Assembly (NCBI GenBank): GCA_031261285.1
Contig: JAISKM010000151.1
Span: forward strand, 1-33,932
Direction: 5' to 3'
DNA from: Candidatus Symbiothrix sp.
Lineage (GTDB): Bacteria; Bacteroidota; Bacteroidia; Bacteroidales; Azobacteroidaceae
Length of the DNA: 33,932 nucleotides
In this document: piece by piece, positions 1 to 7,648 of the stretch
Layout of the letters: every line of letters begins with the position of its first letter
How positions within the stretch are numbered: the first letter of the stretch is position 1
Made by a program: the position numbers and the translations under genes
The notes under the pieces: model-generated
What the model saw: the letters and a program-made list of their open reading frames with translations, nothing else
What the model was told of the DNA's origin: nothing
Database searches by the model: none

Positions 1-567
1 GATGTCACGTCTACGTGGACGGCTTTAGGCAGTTCGGGTGGTGGTACTTACACCTGTAGCGGTCAAGGTACAGGTACAATCACAGGTCTTTCCGGCAATA
101 CGTATTGCACGGCTACGTATCCGGATGCAACTACGGATTTGAAAAACCTTCGCTGGACGATCAGTAATTTGATGGAAGCTGGTGAGAGTGCCACGAATTA
201 TGAGGATCAAACCGAAGACCGGGGCTATTACTACACTTGGGCGCAAGCCAAGCCTACAGGCGATGATGACATCTGTAAGAAACACTTAAATCGCTATTAC
301 CGCATTCCCACTGATGCCGACTGGGCGTTACTGATAGCCGGCTATGCGTCGATGACAGAAGAAGAAAAAGCCGCTTGGAAAGGGATGTCTTCTCTGGCCG
401 GCTTTCGCCACAGTAATGGCACGTGGCTTAACTGGGGTTCCAATGGCTATTGGTGGAGTAGTTCGGTGACGGATAAGGGTTACTCTCTTGAAAACACCGG
501 CTCGTGGATAACCAATCTAAGCAGGACGGACTTTTGGTTTTCAGTGCGCTGTGTGCGAAATATTTAA
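1..567 (+). CDS. FISUMP-domain surface protein, 3' end only
   Basis: The reading frame is open from base 1 to a TAA at 565-567, so only the last 188 residues are seen and the true start lies outside the window; an internal TTG at 139 is not the likely start. The C-terminal part matches the Fibrobacter succinogenes major paralogous domain: a YYTWAQAK stretch, RIPTDADW, then a tryptophan-rich GYWWSSS block and the closing FSVRCVRNI. The upstream part is rich in Gly, Thr and Ser, as in a linker or Ig-like repeat of a secreted protein. These proteins are usually exported lipoproteins or surface proteins of unknown function in Bacteroidota. The family call is good; the function is unknown. Confidence 0.8.
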   Translation, partial: DVTSTWTALGSSGGGTYTCSGQGTGTITGLSGNTYCTATYPDATTDLKNLRWTISNLMEAGESATNYEDQTEDRGYYYTWAQAKPTGDDDICKKHLNRYYRIPTDADWALLIAGYASMTEEEKAAWKGMSSLAGFRHSNGTWLNWGSNGYWWSSSVTDKGYSLENTGSWITNLSRTDFWFSVRCVRNI

Positions 568-736
568 GCACACAACTAAACGAACATCTGTTTATCTGCT
601 GGGCTTTCAGCCCGCAAACGGGATGGATGTTCGTCATCCCTATCACCCCAGGCGATGCCTGGGGCTAGGATATACGACCCTTTCAGGGTAAACAACATAC
701 CAAGTAGGCTGCAAGCCTTACAGATCCTAGCCCAAC

Positions 737-878
737 GGCAACGCCTTGGGTAACGTAATGATCACTGGCAACGCCTTGATAATGTGACGGTCACCGGCAA
801 CGCCTTGGGTAACGTAATGATCACCGGCAACGCCTTGGGCAATGTGTCGGTAATGGCAACGTCTTGGATAATAATTGG
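737..878. repeat. Tandem array, about five 29-30 bp units
   Basis: Units begin with GGCAACGCCTT at 737, 767, 796, 826 and (slightly changed) 855, giving periods of 30, 29, 30 and 29 bases. The first unit is the right half of the palindrome at 731-750, so the array appears to have grown from a REP-like element. There are no unique spacers, so it is not a CRISPR. Confidence 0.85.
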
Positions 879-965
879 TTTAGAAAGAGCACCCGCACGG
901 GTTTTTGTACATAGTTTCGTTTCGTTTTTCCCAAACGGGTCTCTTTCTTTTTCAAGAATTTTTTG

Positions 966-973
966 TATCTTTG
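966..973 (+). promoter_or_regulatory. -7 box of VOC/kdsC promoter
   Basis: TATCTTTG matches the Bacteroidota -7 consensus TAnnTTTG and lies 34 bases before the ATG at 1008. No clear -33 TTG is visible, so this rests on the -7 box only. Confidence 0.55.
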
Positions 974-1007
974 TAGCCGTAAAAAATGATCATTAAAATA
1001 AAAAGGT

Positions 1008-1385
1008 ATGAAAAGTGTATTTCTTGGAGTGGATCATCCCGCTATTGCAGCGAAGGATGCGGACGCGTTGACAAAATGGTATTGCGATGTGTTGGGCTAT
1101 GAAGTGTTGGCAAAAAATGACCAACCCACATACATTATTAAAGCTCCCGACGGCAGTTTTCTTGAGATCATGCCGGATGACGGTTCTCCTCAGACGAAGC
1201 GTGAGGTGCGCACCCCGGGATGGTCGCATTTGGCACTGCGCGTAAGTGATATGGATAAAGCCATTGCTGCATTAGACAAACATCATGTGTCTTGGATTAC
1301 GGATGAATTTGAGGCTCTTGGCGGCGGACGTATCCGTAATTTCACCGATCCGGACGGTAATCTGCTCCAAATTCTTCAAAGGTAA
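1008..1385 (+). CDS. VOC/glyoxalase-family protein
   Basis: This 125-residue protein is one vicinal-oxygen-chelate domain of two beta-alpha-beta-beta-beta modules. Its first module starts LGVDHPAIAAKD with an early His, a middle segment has GSFLEIMP with a Glu, a second half has GWSHLALRV with a His, and the end is FTDPDGNLLQILQ. These His/Glu positions are the usual metal ligands, so it could be a glyoxalase I-like or other metal-dependent lyase or dioxygenase. The substrate cannot be told. The next gene, kdsC, starts four bases after the stop, so the two are probably cotranscribed from the promoter near 970; a functional link with Kdo synthesis is not evident. Confidence 0.85.
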   Translation: MKSVFLGVDHPAIAAKDADALTKWYCDVLGYEVLAKNDQPTYIIKAPDGSFLEIMPDDGSPQTKREVRTPGWSHLALRVSDMDKAIAALDKHHVSWITDEFEALGGGRIRNFTDPDGNLLQILQR

Positions 1386-1389
1386 ATTC

Positions 1390-1911
1390 ATGAGCACGAT
1401 CAATCACGATTTGACAACAATCAAGGCCTTTGTCTTTGACATAGACGGTGTTTTGTCAGGCGAAACAATTCCCCTTCATCCAAACGGCGAACCGATGCGA
1501 TTTGCCAACACGAAAGATGGGTATGCGATGGCAACAGCTGCCCGGCAAGGCTTTGTGTTGGGGATCATCACGGGGAGCAACACGGAGGCAGTGCGCAAAC
1601 GCTACGAAGGGCTTGGTTTTAAGTATATTTATCAAAAATCGAAACGCAAATTAGACGATTTGCACGATTTTATACAAAAAACAGGCCTGAAAGCGGAAGA
1701 TATTTGTTACGTGGGCGATGATATTCCGGACTCCGAATGTCTGCAAGCGGTAGGCCTGCCTGCCTGCCCGGCCGATGCAGTGCCCGAAATCAAAGCTGTC
1801 TCCAAATACATTTCGCACAAAAATGGCGGCGACGGCGTGGGGCGCGACATCATTGAGCAAGTGCTCAAAGCCCAAGATAAGTGGCCGCTGACGGGGAATG
1901 CGTCGTGGTAA
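1390..1911 (+). CDS. kdsC: KdsC-like 3-deoxy-D-manno-octulosonate 8-phosphate phosphatase
   Basis: KdsC removes phosphate from Kdo 8-phosphate in the cytoplasm, giving Kdo for the lipopolysaccharide core. The 173-residue protein has HAD motif I FDIDGVLS near residue 15, ITGSNTEAV (motif II) and YVGDDIPDSE (motif IV), with no cap domain, as in the C0 HAD/KdsC family. The C-terminal KYISHKNGGDGVGRD and the closing stretch around KAQDKW are typical of Bacteroidales KdsC. I chose the ATG at 1390 because it gives the family's usual N-terminus, four bases after the VOC gene; the frame is open upstream to 1285 only as overlap. It ends two bases from the convergent acyltransferase gene. Confidence 0.88.
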   Translation: MSTINHDLTTIKAFVFDIDGVLSGETIPLHPNGEPMRFANTKDGYAMATAARQGFVLGIITGSNTEAVRKRYEGLGFKYIYQKSKRKLDDLHDFIQKTGLKAEDICYVGDDIPDSECLQAVGLPACPADAVPEIKAVSKYISHKNGGDGVGRDIIEQVLKAQDKWPLTGNASW

Positions 1912-1913
1912 TC

Positions 1914-2723
1914 CTAATCACAGTTCAGACGATATGTTTTTTCTTGTAAAAATTGACCGAAGTCTTTGAGGTCGGAGTGTTGCTGTTGTTCGGCAACAGA
2001 AATCGGTTCGCCAACCACCAAGTGGATGGTTTTGCCTTTTTTTGTGTCCAATTCGTGGCAGAGACGGATGGTGCGAATCCGCCAATCTATTTTGTCCAGG
2101 AAATTGAACAACCATGAATTTTGTCCGGAAATATAGACCGGCACTACCGGCACTTGGGCTTTTTGAATCAATTTCAGCACGCCGGGTTGCCACTCGCGGT
2201 CGCGAATCACGCCTTTTCCGTAATTTTTAGATACGGCTCCTGCAGGAAAAAAACCCAGCGCATGACCGTTTTTGACGTGCGCCAGACATTCTTTGACGCC
2301 GGCAAGACTTGATTTTTTGACTGTTTCGGCACTGTAGGGATTCACACCGATGAAATGGTCTGCCATCACATCCACCAGCGCCAACATCCAATTGACCATG
2401 ACTCTGAAATCGGGACGAATTTTAGCAACCTCTCCCACGAGCATAATGCCGTCGATATGACCGTAAGGATGATTGGAGACCGTGATAAACGGTTTCCCTT
2501 CAAATTGTTTCAGCACGTCCATATTGTGGACTTGGCGCGTAATGCCTAATCCATCGATCATCGCATCCTCAATATCTGTACCCGTGAGATGTTTTGCCGA
2601 ATCATACACACGGTTGACTTTGTCGAACCCACCGATTTTCATGACGCATGTTGCAATAAAATTATTAGCAAGTATTGGAGAAATACTTGCTAATAATTTT
2701 TTATCTATTAATTTTTCTTTCAT
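1914..2723 (-). CDS. PlsC-like lysophospholipid acyltransferase
   Basis: This 269-residue protein is a 1-acyl-sn-glycerol-3-phosphate acyltransferase-family enzyme, which transfers a fatty acyl chain to a lysophospholipid or related acceptor at the inner membrane. Motif I is SNHPYGHIDG near residue 87, with the His and Asp spaced as in the Bacteroidota hemolysin-like subgroup (HX5D), and motif III is FFPAGAVSK. It is the last gene of a minus-strand run after the phosphatidyltransferase/HAD fusion and inositol-phosphate synthase, which suggests a role in inositol-lipid remodelling, though this is inference from position only. The N-terminal codons lie in a perfect 19-bp inverted repeat (2658-2700). 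A REP-like palindrome lies just upstream at 2734-2754. Confidence 0.83.
   Translation of the reverse strand: MKEKLIDKKLLASISPILANNFIATCVMKIGGFDKVNRVYDSAKHLTGTDIEDAMIDGLGITRQVHNMDVLKQFEGKPFITVSNHPYGHIDGIMLVGEVAKIRPDFRVMVNWMLALVDVMADHFIGVNPYSAETVKKSSLAGVKECLAHVKNGHALGFFPAGAVSKNYGKGVIRDREWQPGVLKLIQKAQVPVVPVYISGQNSWLFNFLDKIDWRIRTIRLCHELDTKKGKTIHLVVGEPISVAEQQQHSDLKDFGQFLQEKTYRLNCD
2658..2700. repeat. Perfect 19-bp inverted repeat inside acyltransferase codons
   Basis: Arms 2658-2676 and 2682-2700 are perfect reverse complements with a 5-base loop GGAGA. It falls in codons 8-22 of the acyltransferase gene, so the mRNA would fold into a long AU-rich hairpin close to the start codon. Confidence 0.9.
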
Positions 2724-2733
2724 AAAATTAAAA

Positions 2734-2754
2734 GGGCGGGCGTAAAGCCCGCCC
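2734..2754. repeat. REP-like palindrome, GTAGGGGCGGGC family
   Basis: Arms GGGCGGGC and GCCCGCCC surround GTAAA, in the gap between inositol-phosphate synthase and the acyltransferase. Read on the minus strand with its CGTAGG edge it closely matches the element inside hflX (30420-30454) and is a relative of the one at 16112-16244. Confidence 0.85.
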
Positions 2755-2764
2755 CTACGAGATT

Positions 2765-4063
2765 TTAATCTACGAAATCAATGGTTTCTTCACCAATGAT
2801 TTGACGCAGGGTATTTTTCATTTTCACGGATTGGATGAACAAATCGTGTTCTGCGATGTGTTCGTTGTCGTGCATCGGGCTCTTGAAATAGAACGACAGC
2901 CATGATTGGATGCCGCTGAATCCGGCACGTTTAGCCAAGTCAGACAGCAACACCAAGTCCAAGCACAACGGCGCAGCCAAGATAGAGTCGCGACACAAGA
3001 AATTCACTTTCAACTGCATCGGATAACCCAACCAGCCAAAAATGTCGATGTTGTCCCACCCTTCTTTGTTGTCTTTGCGAGGCGGATAGTAGTTGATACG
3101 CACCTTGTGGTAAATGTTTCCGTACAATTCGGGATACAATTCCGGTTGCAGGATATTGTCGACGACCGACAATTTCGACACTTCTTTTGTTTTGAATGAA
3201 CCCGGATCGTCCAATACTTCGCCGTCGCGATTGCCCAAGATATTGTCTGAGAACCAGCCGTTCAAACCAAGCATCCGGGTTTTGAACATTGGACTCAGAA
3301 CGGTTTTCAACATCGTTTGACCTGTTTTGAAGTCTTTTCCCGAAATAGGTGTCTGCGTTTGAGCAGCCAAATCCCACATGGCAGGAAAATCGACCGTTGT
3401 GTTAGGCGCACCATTAATAAATGGAATACCTTCTTCCACAGCCGCGTAAGCGTAAATCAAAGAGGGCGAAATCTGGTCACTATTAGGCTCTTTCATCGCC
3501 TTTTGCAACGCAGGAATAGATTGATGCACATCTGAAAGCGGCAAATACACCTCAGTGGAGCCGCACCAAATCACCACGATACGATCGCAGTTGTTTTTCG
3601 CTTTAAACTCTTGAATATCTTTGCGCACAAGTTCCTTCAAATCCCATTTGGTAGGAGCCGATTTCACCCACGTGCCGTGCAAACGTTTCACAAAACTTTG
3701 GTCAAAAACGGCTTTCATCGGTTTGATAGCCGACAATTCGTCTTTTACTTTGTCCAAATCTTCAACCGTCAACACTTCTGCGTGACGCGCCGCTTCGTAG
3801 GCATTGTCCTCAAAAATATCCCAGCCACCAAAAACGATGTCTTTCAAATCTGCCAATGGCACCACGTCCTTGATTTTGGGGAAACGATTTTCTTCTCTTT
3901 TGCCCAGACGCATTGTTCCTAATTGCGTCAACGAACCTACAGGCACGCCTTGACCCTTGCGAGCCAGCAATGTTCCTGCAATGAAAGTAGTTGCCACAGC
4001 ACCTACACCTACAGTAAGTACGCCTAATTTTCCTTTAGCGTCTTTCACTTGTACTTTTTTCAT
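2765..4063 (-). CDS. Inositol-3-phosphate synthase
   Basis: This 432-residue enzyme converts glucose 6-phosphate to 1D-myo-inositol 3-phosphate with NAD+, the first committed step of inositol-lipid synthesis. The N-terminus has the NAD-binding GVGAVAT glycine loop of a Rossmann fold, preceded by a short Lys-rich stretch. Further signs are VIWCGSTEVY, EEGIPFINGAPNTTVD, SGKDFKTGQTMLK and GWFSDNILGNRDG, the last two matching the catalytic region of this family. Its start is 21 bases after the end of the phosphatidyltransferase/HAD gene, so the two are translated from one message. In Bacteroides thetaiotaomicron a similar synthase sits beside a CDP-alcohol transferase in the inositol-lipid cluster, which supports the reading. 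Confidence 0.92.
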   Translation of the reverse strand: MKKVQVKDAKGKLGVLTVGVGAVATTFIAGTLLARKGQGVPVGSLTQLGTMRLGKREENRFPKIKDVVPLADLKDIVFGGWDIFEDNAYEAARHAEVLTVEDLDKVKDELSAIKPMKAVFDQSFVKRLHGTWVKSAPTKWDLKELVRKDIQEFKAKNNCDRIVVIWCGSTEVYLPLSDVHQSIPALQKAMKEPNSDQISPSLIYAYAAVEEGIPFINGAPNTTVDFPAMWDLAAQTQTPISGKDFKTGQTMLKTVLSPMFKTRMLGLNGWFSDNILGNRDGEVLDDPGSFKTKEVSKLSVVDNILQPELYPELYGNIYHKVRINYYPPRKDNKEGWDNIDIFGWLGYPMQLKVNFLCRDSILAAPLCLDLVLLSDLAKRAGFSGIQSWLSFYFKSPMHDNEHIAEHDLFIQSVKMKNTLRQIIGEETIDFVD

Positions 4064-4084
4064 ATTATTATATTTTTATATACT

Positions 4085-5797
4085 TCAATCTATCCGTCCT
4101 TGCGGGTCAAGAACGCAATGACATAACTCCTTGAAATCTTCAATAATCGCGCCGGGCTGCTTGCCGGGGATTTCCTCGTCCCAACCCTGACCTTTCAACC
4201 AGATGGTTTGACAGCCTAAGGACTGTGCGGGGGCGATGTCTTTGCGATAGGAATCGCCTATCACAACCACCTCGCCGGGTGTTAATCCCAACGCCTTGAC
4301 ACCCAACGCAAAAATTGCGGGGTCGGGCTTTCGAACGTTTACCACAGCCGATTCAACGATGCTTTTAAACAACGTATCCAAACCAAAATCGTTCAAAACC
4401 GCCTCAATGTTGCCATAAAAATTAGAAACCAACACCATAGGGTATTTGGCGGCTAATTTTTGCAATGTCGGTATTGCATTTTCAACGGTTGAACGTGCAA
4501 AGTTATAACTTTGATTTGTAATTTGCAAAGAAAATTGAGTAATTTTTTCATTTTTTGGCAAAATTTCTTGTTCAACCAAGAAATTCAGCTCACTTTCGAT
4601 CTTTTTGTGCAATAAATTTCGGAAATTATCGTCTGATTTGATGACCGGATGGGTTGCTAAATAACGTTCGCCATAGACGTAAGCTTCGCGAAATTGTTCC
4701 TTAGAAATGGGAACTCCTGCCGCGACATACCCCTCCCACAACACTTCGGCCCAATGTTTACCATTGCTGTCAATTGTGGCACCGTAATCAAAAATCAGTC
4801 CTTTGACTTCTGAGAAAGGCAGGTCATTCGCTTCAGGGGATTTCCGCCTGCGCGGGAATGACACGTCACTCTCTGTCATTCCCGTGCCCACGGGAACCCC
4901 ATCCAATTGAGTGGTCAATTGGCTACAGATTTTTTCGTATTTCTGCAACATATATATAAGCATCCCGTTCATCACCGTCAATTCAAAGATGAAATAAATC
5001 GCCGGAAAATTGATAAGTACGCTAATAAACAGCACGATAGCACGCAAGTTGAACGACAATAGATTGGTGTAAGGGATAAGCGGCAAACTTTGGGCGCGAT
5101 AGTCCGCGCAAAAGGTTGCAGGCGCCTGTCCGTCGTATTTCGTTTGGATGACGTGCAGCATTTTTTGCAATGCGGGCGTCATCGCCTCCTGTCCGCGCGT
5201 GTAATTCAGATACGTGTATTCAAAAAATTTCACAAACGGTTTTTCTCGCCAGGAAATAGCAGGATATTTGGCAGCCAAATCTTTAGAGTTGTCGAGTTCG
5301 CTCCCACTTTTACCTTTTAAAAAAAGGAGGTGCACATTGCGAAAATAGTCTGCCATCGCCGCCTGTTTGGTGTGCGAATAGCCGGCTGCCACCGCCAAAA
5401 GCAAGATTCCCAGACTCCAAGGGTTCCACAACCGGACAATAATGGCAATGTAGATGGCGATAAACCAAAAGTCGCCGCACGCACCATCCAGGATGCGTCC
5501 AAGCTCCGATTTTTGATTGGTCATGCGTGCCAGTTGACCGTCGGCACTGTCATACGAATTGGCCCAAATCAACAGAAAAATGCCCACGAGATTTATCCAA
5601 ACGCTCGTAAACCCAAAACAAACACCCGCTGCCACGCCGATAAAAATGGACGCAATCGTAATCTGATTGGGCGTCACACCCCATTTGTGAAACAGACACG
5701 CCCACCAATACCCGATTGGGCGGTAGAAATGAATATCTATAAACTCCTCTGTATCAGTGGATTTGAGCGTCGATTCTAATGCCGGTAGTTTCTCCAT
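4085..5797 (-). CDS. CDP-alcohol phosphatidyltransferase fused to a HAD hydrolase domain
   Basis: The 570-residue product has two parts. Residues 1-295 form a polytopic membrane enzyme with the CDP-alcohol signature DSADGQLAR followed by GRILDGACGD; this family joins inositol phosphate (or another alcohol) to CDP-diacylglycerol. The last Asp of the canonical motif is one residue later than usual. Residues from about 325 on form a HAD domain with GLIFDYGATID, VLVSNFYGN, RKPDPAIF and VIGDSYRKD. In HAD motif I the second Asp is Gly, so ordinary phosphatase acid/base catalysis is doubtful. The joint (residues about 298-320) is encoded by a small palindromic repeat (4840-4898). The neighbour inositol-3-phosphate synthase points to phosphatidylinositol (phosphate) synthesis. 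Confidence 0.85.
   Translation of the reverse strand: MEKLPALESTLKSTDTEEFIDIHFYRPIGYWWACLFHKWGVTPNQITIASIFIGVAAGVCFGFTSVWINLVGIFLLIWANSYDSADGQLARMTNQKSELGRILDGACGDFWFIAIYIAIIVRLWNPWSLGILLLAVAAGYSHTKQAAMADYFRNVHLLFLKGKSGSELDNSKDLAAKYPAISWREKPFVKFFEYTYLNYTRGQEAMTPALQKMLHVIQTKYDGQAPATFCADYRAQSLPLIPYTNLLSFNLRAIVLFISVLINFPAIYFIFELTVMNGMLIYMLQKYEKICSQLTTQLDGVPVGTGMTESDVSFPRRRKSPEANDLPFSEVKGLIFDYGATIDSNGKHWAEVLWEGYVAAGVPISKEQFREAYVYGERYLATHPVIKSDDNFRNLLHKKIESELNFLVEQEILPKNEKITQFSLQITNQSYNFARSTVENAIPTLQKLAAKYPMVLVSNFYGNIEAVLNDFGLDTLFKSIVESAVVNVRKPDPAIFALGVKALGLTPGEVVVIGDSYRKDIAPAQSLGCQTIWLKGQGWDEEIPGKQPGAIIEDFKELCHCVLDPQGRID
4840..4898. repeat. dRS3-like palindrome pair within the fusion gene
   Basis: Two short palindromes, 4841-4858 (TTTCCGC/GCGGGAA) and 4879-4896 (TTCCCGT/ACGGGAA), face each other, and CGGGAATGACA at 4854-4864 is repeated inverted at 4875-4885. 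The pattern ATTCCC-n-GGGAA is that of widespread dRS3-type small repeats. It is translated in frame as a Pro/Arg-rich linker (SFPRRRKSPE). Confidence 0.8.
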
Positions 5798-5816
5798 CGT
5801 ATCCTTATTTAGGGCA

Positions 5817-5824
5817 CAAATTTA
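5817..5824 (-). promoter_or_regulatory. -7 box of inositol-lipid operon
   Basis: On the minus strand TAAATTTG fits TAnnTTTG and lies about 20 bases before the ATG at 5797. No good -33 TTG is seen, so confidence is moderate. Confidence 0.45.
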
Positions 5825-5896
5825 CGAATTATTTTTTAATTAGCCCTACTTTTTCTCTCAAACATTCATGCCGGGGGCGATTTTCTAAACAATCCC

Positions 5897-5927
5897 TTGC
5901 AAATCCCAAACTTTTTTCCGAACTTTG
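5897..5927 (+). promoter_or_regulatory. ilvBNC promoter
   Basis: TTG at 5897-5899 and GAACTTTG at 5920-5927 are 20 bases apart, matching the -33/-7 arrangement of Bacteroidota promoters. This argues against translation starting at the TTG codon at 5897 and for the ATG at 5948, about 20 bases downstream of the -7 box. Confidence 0.6.
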
Positions 5928-5947
5928 CAGCCAATTTGTATAGTTTA

Positions 5948-7648
5948 ATGGAGAAAAAAAAAATAACCGGTTCACAAGCGTTGTTGGAAGCATTGATACA
6001 CGAGGGTGTGGATACTATTTTTGGTTATCCGGGCGGACAAGCCATTCCCATCTACGACTCGTTGTACGACTATCAAGATAAACTCAAACACATTCTCGTG
6101 CGTCACGAACAAGGGGCGACACATGCGGCACAAGGCTATGCTCGCGTGTCGGGAAAGGTGGGCGTGACGGTGGTGACGTCTGGTCCGGGCATCTCAAACA
6201 CCATTACAGGGATTGCCGACGCGATGCTTGACAGTACGCCGATTGTGGTGATTGCGGGTCAAGTGCCGGCTGCACTGCTTGGGACAGATGCTTTTCAGGA
6301 AATTGACGTGATTGGCGTGACCCAACCGGTTACCAAATGGGCGCATCAGGTGCGCTCGGCGGAAGAAATTCCGTCAGCGATTGCCCGCGCGTTTTACATT
6401 GCTTCCACCGGTCGTCCGGGTCCTGTGGTGCTGGATATTACAAAAAATGCGCAGGTCACAACGGTCGATTACAAGCCACACAAAGTTGATTTCATTCGTT
6501 CCTATATTCCCGTTCCCGAGATTAATCCGGCCTATATAGAAGAGGCAACGGACCTGATTCATAGTGCAAAAAAACCGTTAGCGATTGTGGGACAAGGCGT
6601 TATTTTGGGAAACGCTGAAAAAGAATTGCTCGCATTTCTGAGAAAAGCCGATATTCCGGCTGCGTCTACGTTTATGGGATTGTCTGCGTTGCCGTCCGGC
6701 GAACCCCTTAATGTGGGCATCGTGGGCATGCACGGCAATGTGGCTCCAAATTTGAAAACGAATGAATGTGATGTGCTGATTGCGATTGGAATGCGCTTTG
6801 CAGACCGTGTAACCGGCGATTTGGCACGTTATGCGAAGCAGGCAAAAATCATCCATTTTGACATTGACCCTGCCGAAATCAATAAAAATGTACATTGCGA
6901 CGTTCCTGTTTTGGGCGATGCCAAAGAAACATTGGCGGAAGTGACCAAACGGCTGAACGAAACCAAACATACGGATTGGATTAAATCATTTCAATCGCCT
7001 AAAAATAAGGAAGTTAAGGCAGTCATTGACACCGAAACTGCACCTGAAAGCGGTCCCTTGAAAATGGGCGAAGTGGTGCGAAAAGTGTCCGAAGCCACCA
7101 ACAACGATGCCGTTTTGGTGACGGATGTCGGTCAAAATCAGATGATGGCCTTGCGCTATTTCCAATTCAAACACAGCAAAAGTGTTGTCACTTCCGGTGG
7201 TTTGGGGACGATGGGATTCGGTTTGCCGGCGGCAATTGGGGCTAAATTCGGTGCACCCGGCCGGACGGTTTGCCTGTTTGTGGGCGATGGCGGACTGCAA
7301 ATGACGATCCAGGAATTGGGTACGATTATGCAATATAAGACGCCGGTCAAAATCATTCTTTTGAACAATGATTTCCTCGGCATGGTGCGTCAGTGGCAAG
7401 AATTGTTTTGGGACGAACGCTACTCCCACACAGAAATGCACAACCCCAATTTCGTGCAAATTGCGAACGCTTACAACATTCCCGCACGAGCCGTAGAAAC
7501 GCGCGAAGAATTGGATGCCGCGATTAAAGAAATGCTCTCCACCTCCGGTGCGTATCTTTTGGACGCGCATGTGGTTCAAAAAGGCATGGTTTATCCGATG
7601 GTGCCGGGTGGTGCGGCAATCACAGATATTTTATTAGGCGATGAATAA
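5948..7648 (+). CDS. ilvB: Acetolactate synthase large subunit
   Basis: This thiamine-diphosphate enzyme condenses two pyruvates, or pyruvate and 2-oxobutyrate, in the first common step of valine, leucine and isoleucine synthesis. The 566-residue protein shows the N-terminal TPP-family domain with the catalytic Glu in RHEQGATHAAQGYAR, the middle domain with FDIDPAEINKN, and the C-terminal TPP-binding motif running from GDGGLQMTIQELG to LLNNDFLGMV. I start it at ATG 5948 rather than the upstream TTG because the latter is part of the promoter and the resulting MEKKKITGSQALLE is the family's usual N-terminus. The stop overlaps the ilvN start by eight bases, so the subunits are translationally coupled. 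Confidence 0.95.
   Translation: MEKKKITGSQALLEALIHEGVDTIFGYPGGQAIPIYDSLYDYQDKLKHILVRHEQGATHAAQGYARVSGKVGVTVVTSGPGISNTITGIADAMLDSTPIVVIAGQVPAALLGTDAFQEIDVIGVTQPVTKWAHQVRSAEEIPSAIARAFYIASTGRPGPVVLDITKNAQVTTVDYKPHKVDFIRSYIPVPEINPAYIEEATDLIHSAKKPLAIVGQGVILGNAEKELLAFLRKADIPAASTFMGLSALPSGEPLNVGIVGMHGNVAPNLKTNECDVLIAIGMRFADRVTGDLARYAKQAKIIHFDIDPAEINKNVHCDVPVLGDAKETLAEVTKRLNETKHTDWIKSFQSPKNKEVKAVIDTETAPESGPLKMGEVVRKVSEATNNDAVLVTDVGQNQMMALRYFQFKHSKSVVTSGGLGTMGFGLPAAIGAKFGAPGRTVCLFVGDGGLQMTIQELGTIMQYKTPVKIILLNNDFLGMVRQWQELFWDERYSHTEMHNPNFVQIANAYNIPARAVETREELDAAIKEMLSTSGAYLLDAHVVQKGMVYPMVPGGAAITDILLGDE

Larger units (their letters stand above)
568..1007. repeat. Mosaic of small palindromes plus tandem array (no gene)
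   Basis: This 440-base gap holds no convincing gene. From 601 to 750 there is a chain of short perfect or near-perfect palindromes: 601-613, 620-640, 646-664 (8-bp arms around GAT), 677-689, 706-718 and 731-750. They look like a BIME or REP-type mosaic. The last palindrome leads into the tandem array at 737-878. The rest, 880-960, is AT-rich leader sequence ahead of the glyoxalase gene. A related fragment of the last palindrome sits at 8215-8240 between ilvN and ilvC. Confidence 0.75.

Noticed and set aside
737-878. Possible CRISPR array
   Set aside because: The units are directly joined with no unique spacers, and there are no cas genes.
784-996. Plus-strand ORF with TGNALGNV repeats
   Set aside because: It is produced by the 29-30 bp array, and the frame is broken in the first units; it runs into the glyoxalase promoter.
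5897-5947. TTG start for ilvB giving 17 more residues
   Set aside because: The TTG is the -33 element and the -7 box lies downstream of it; the ATG at 5948 gives the normal N-terminus.
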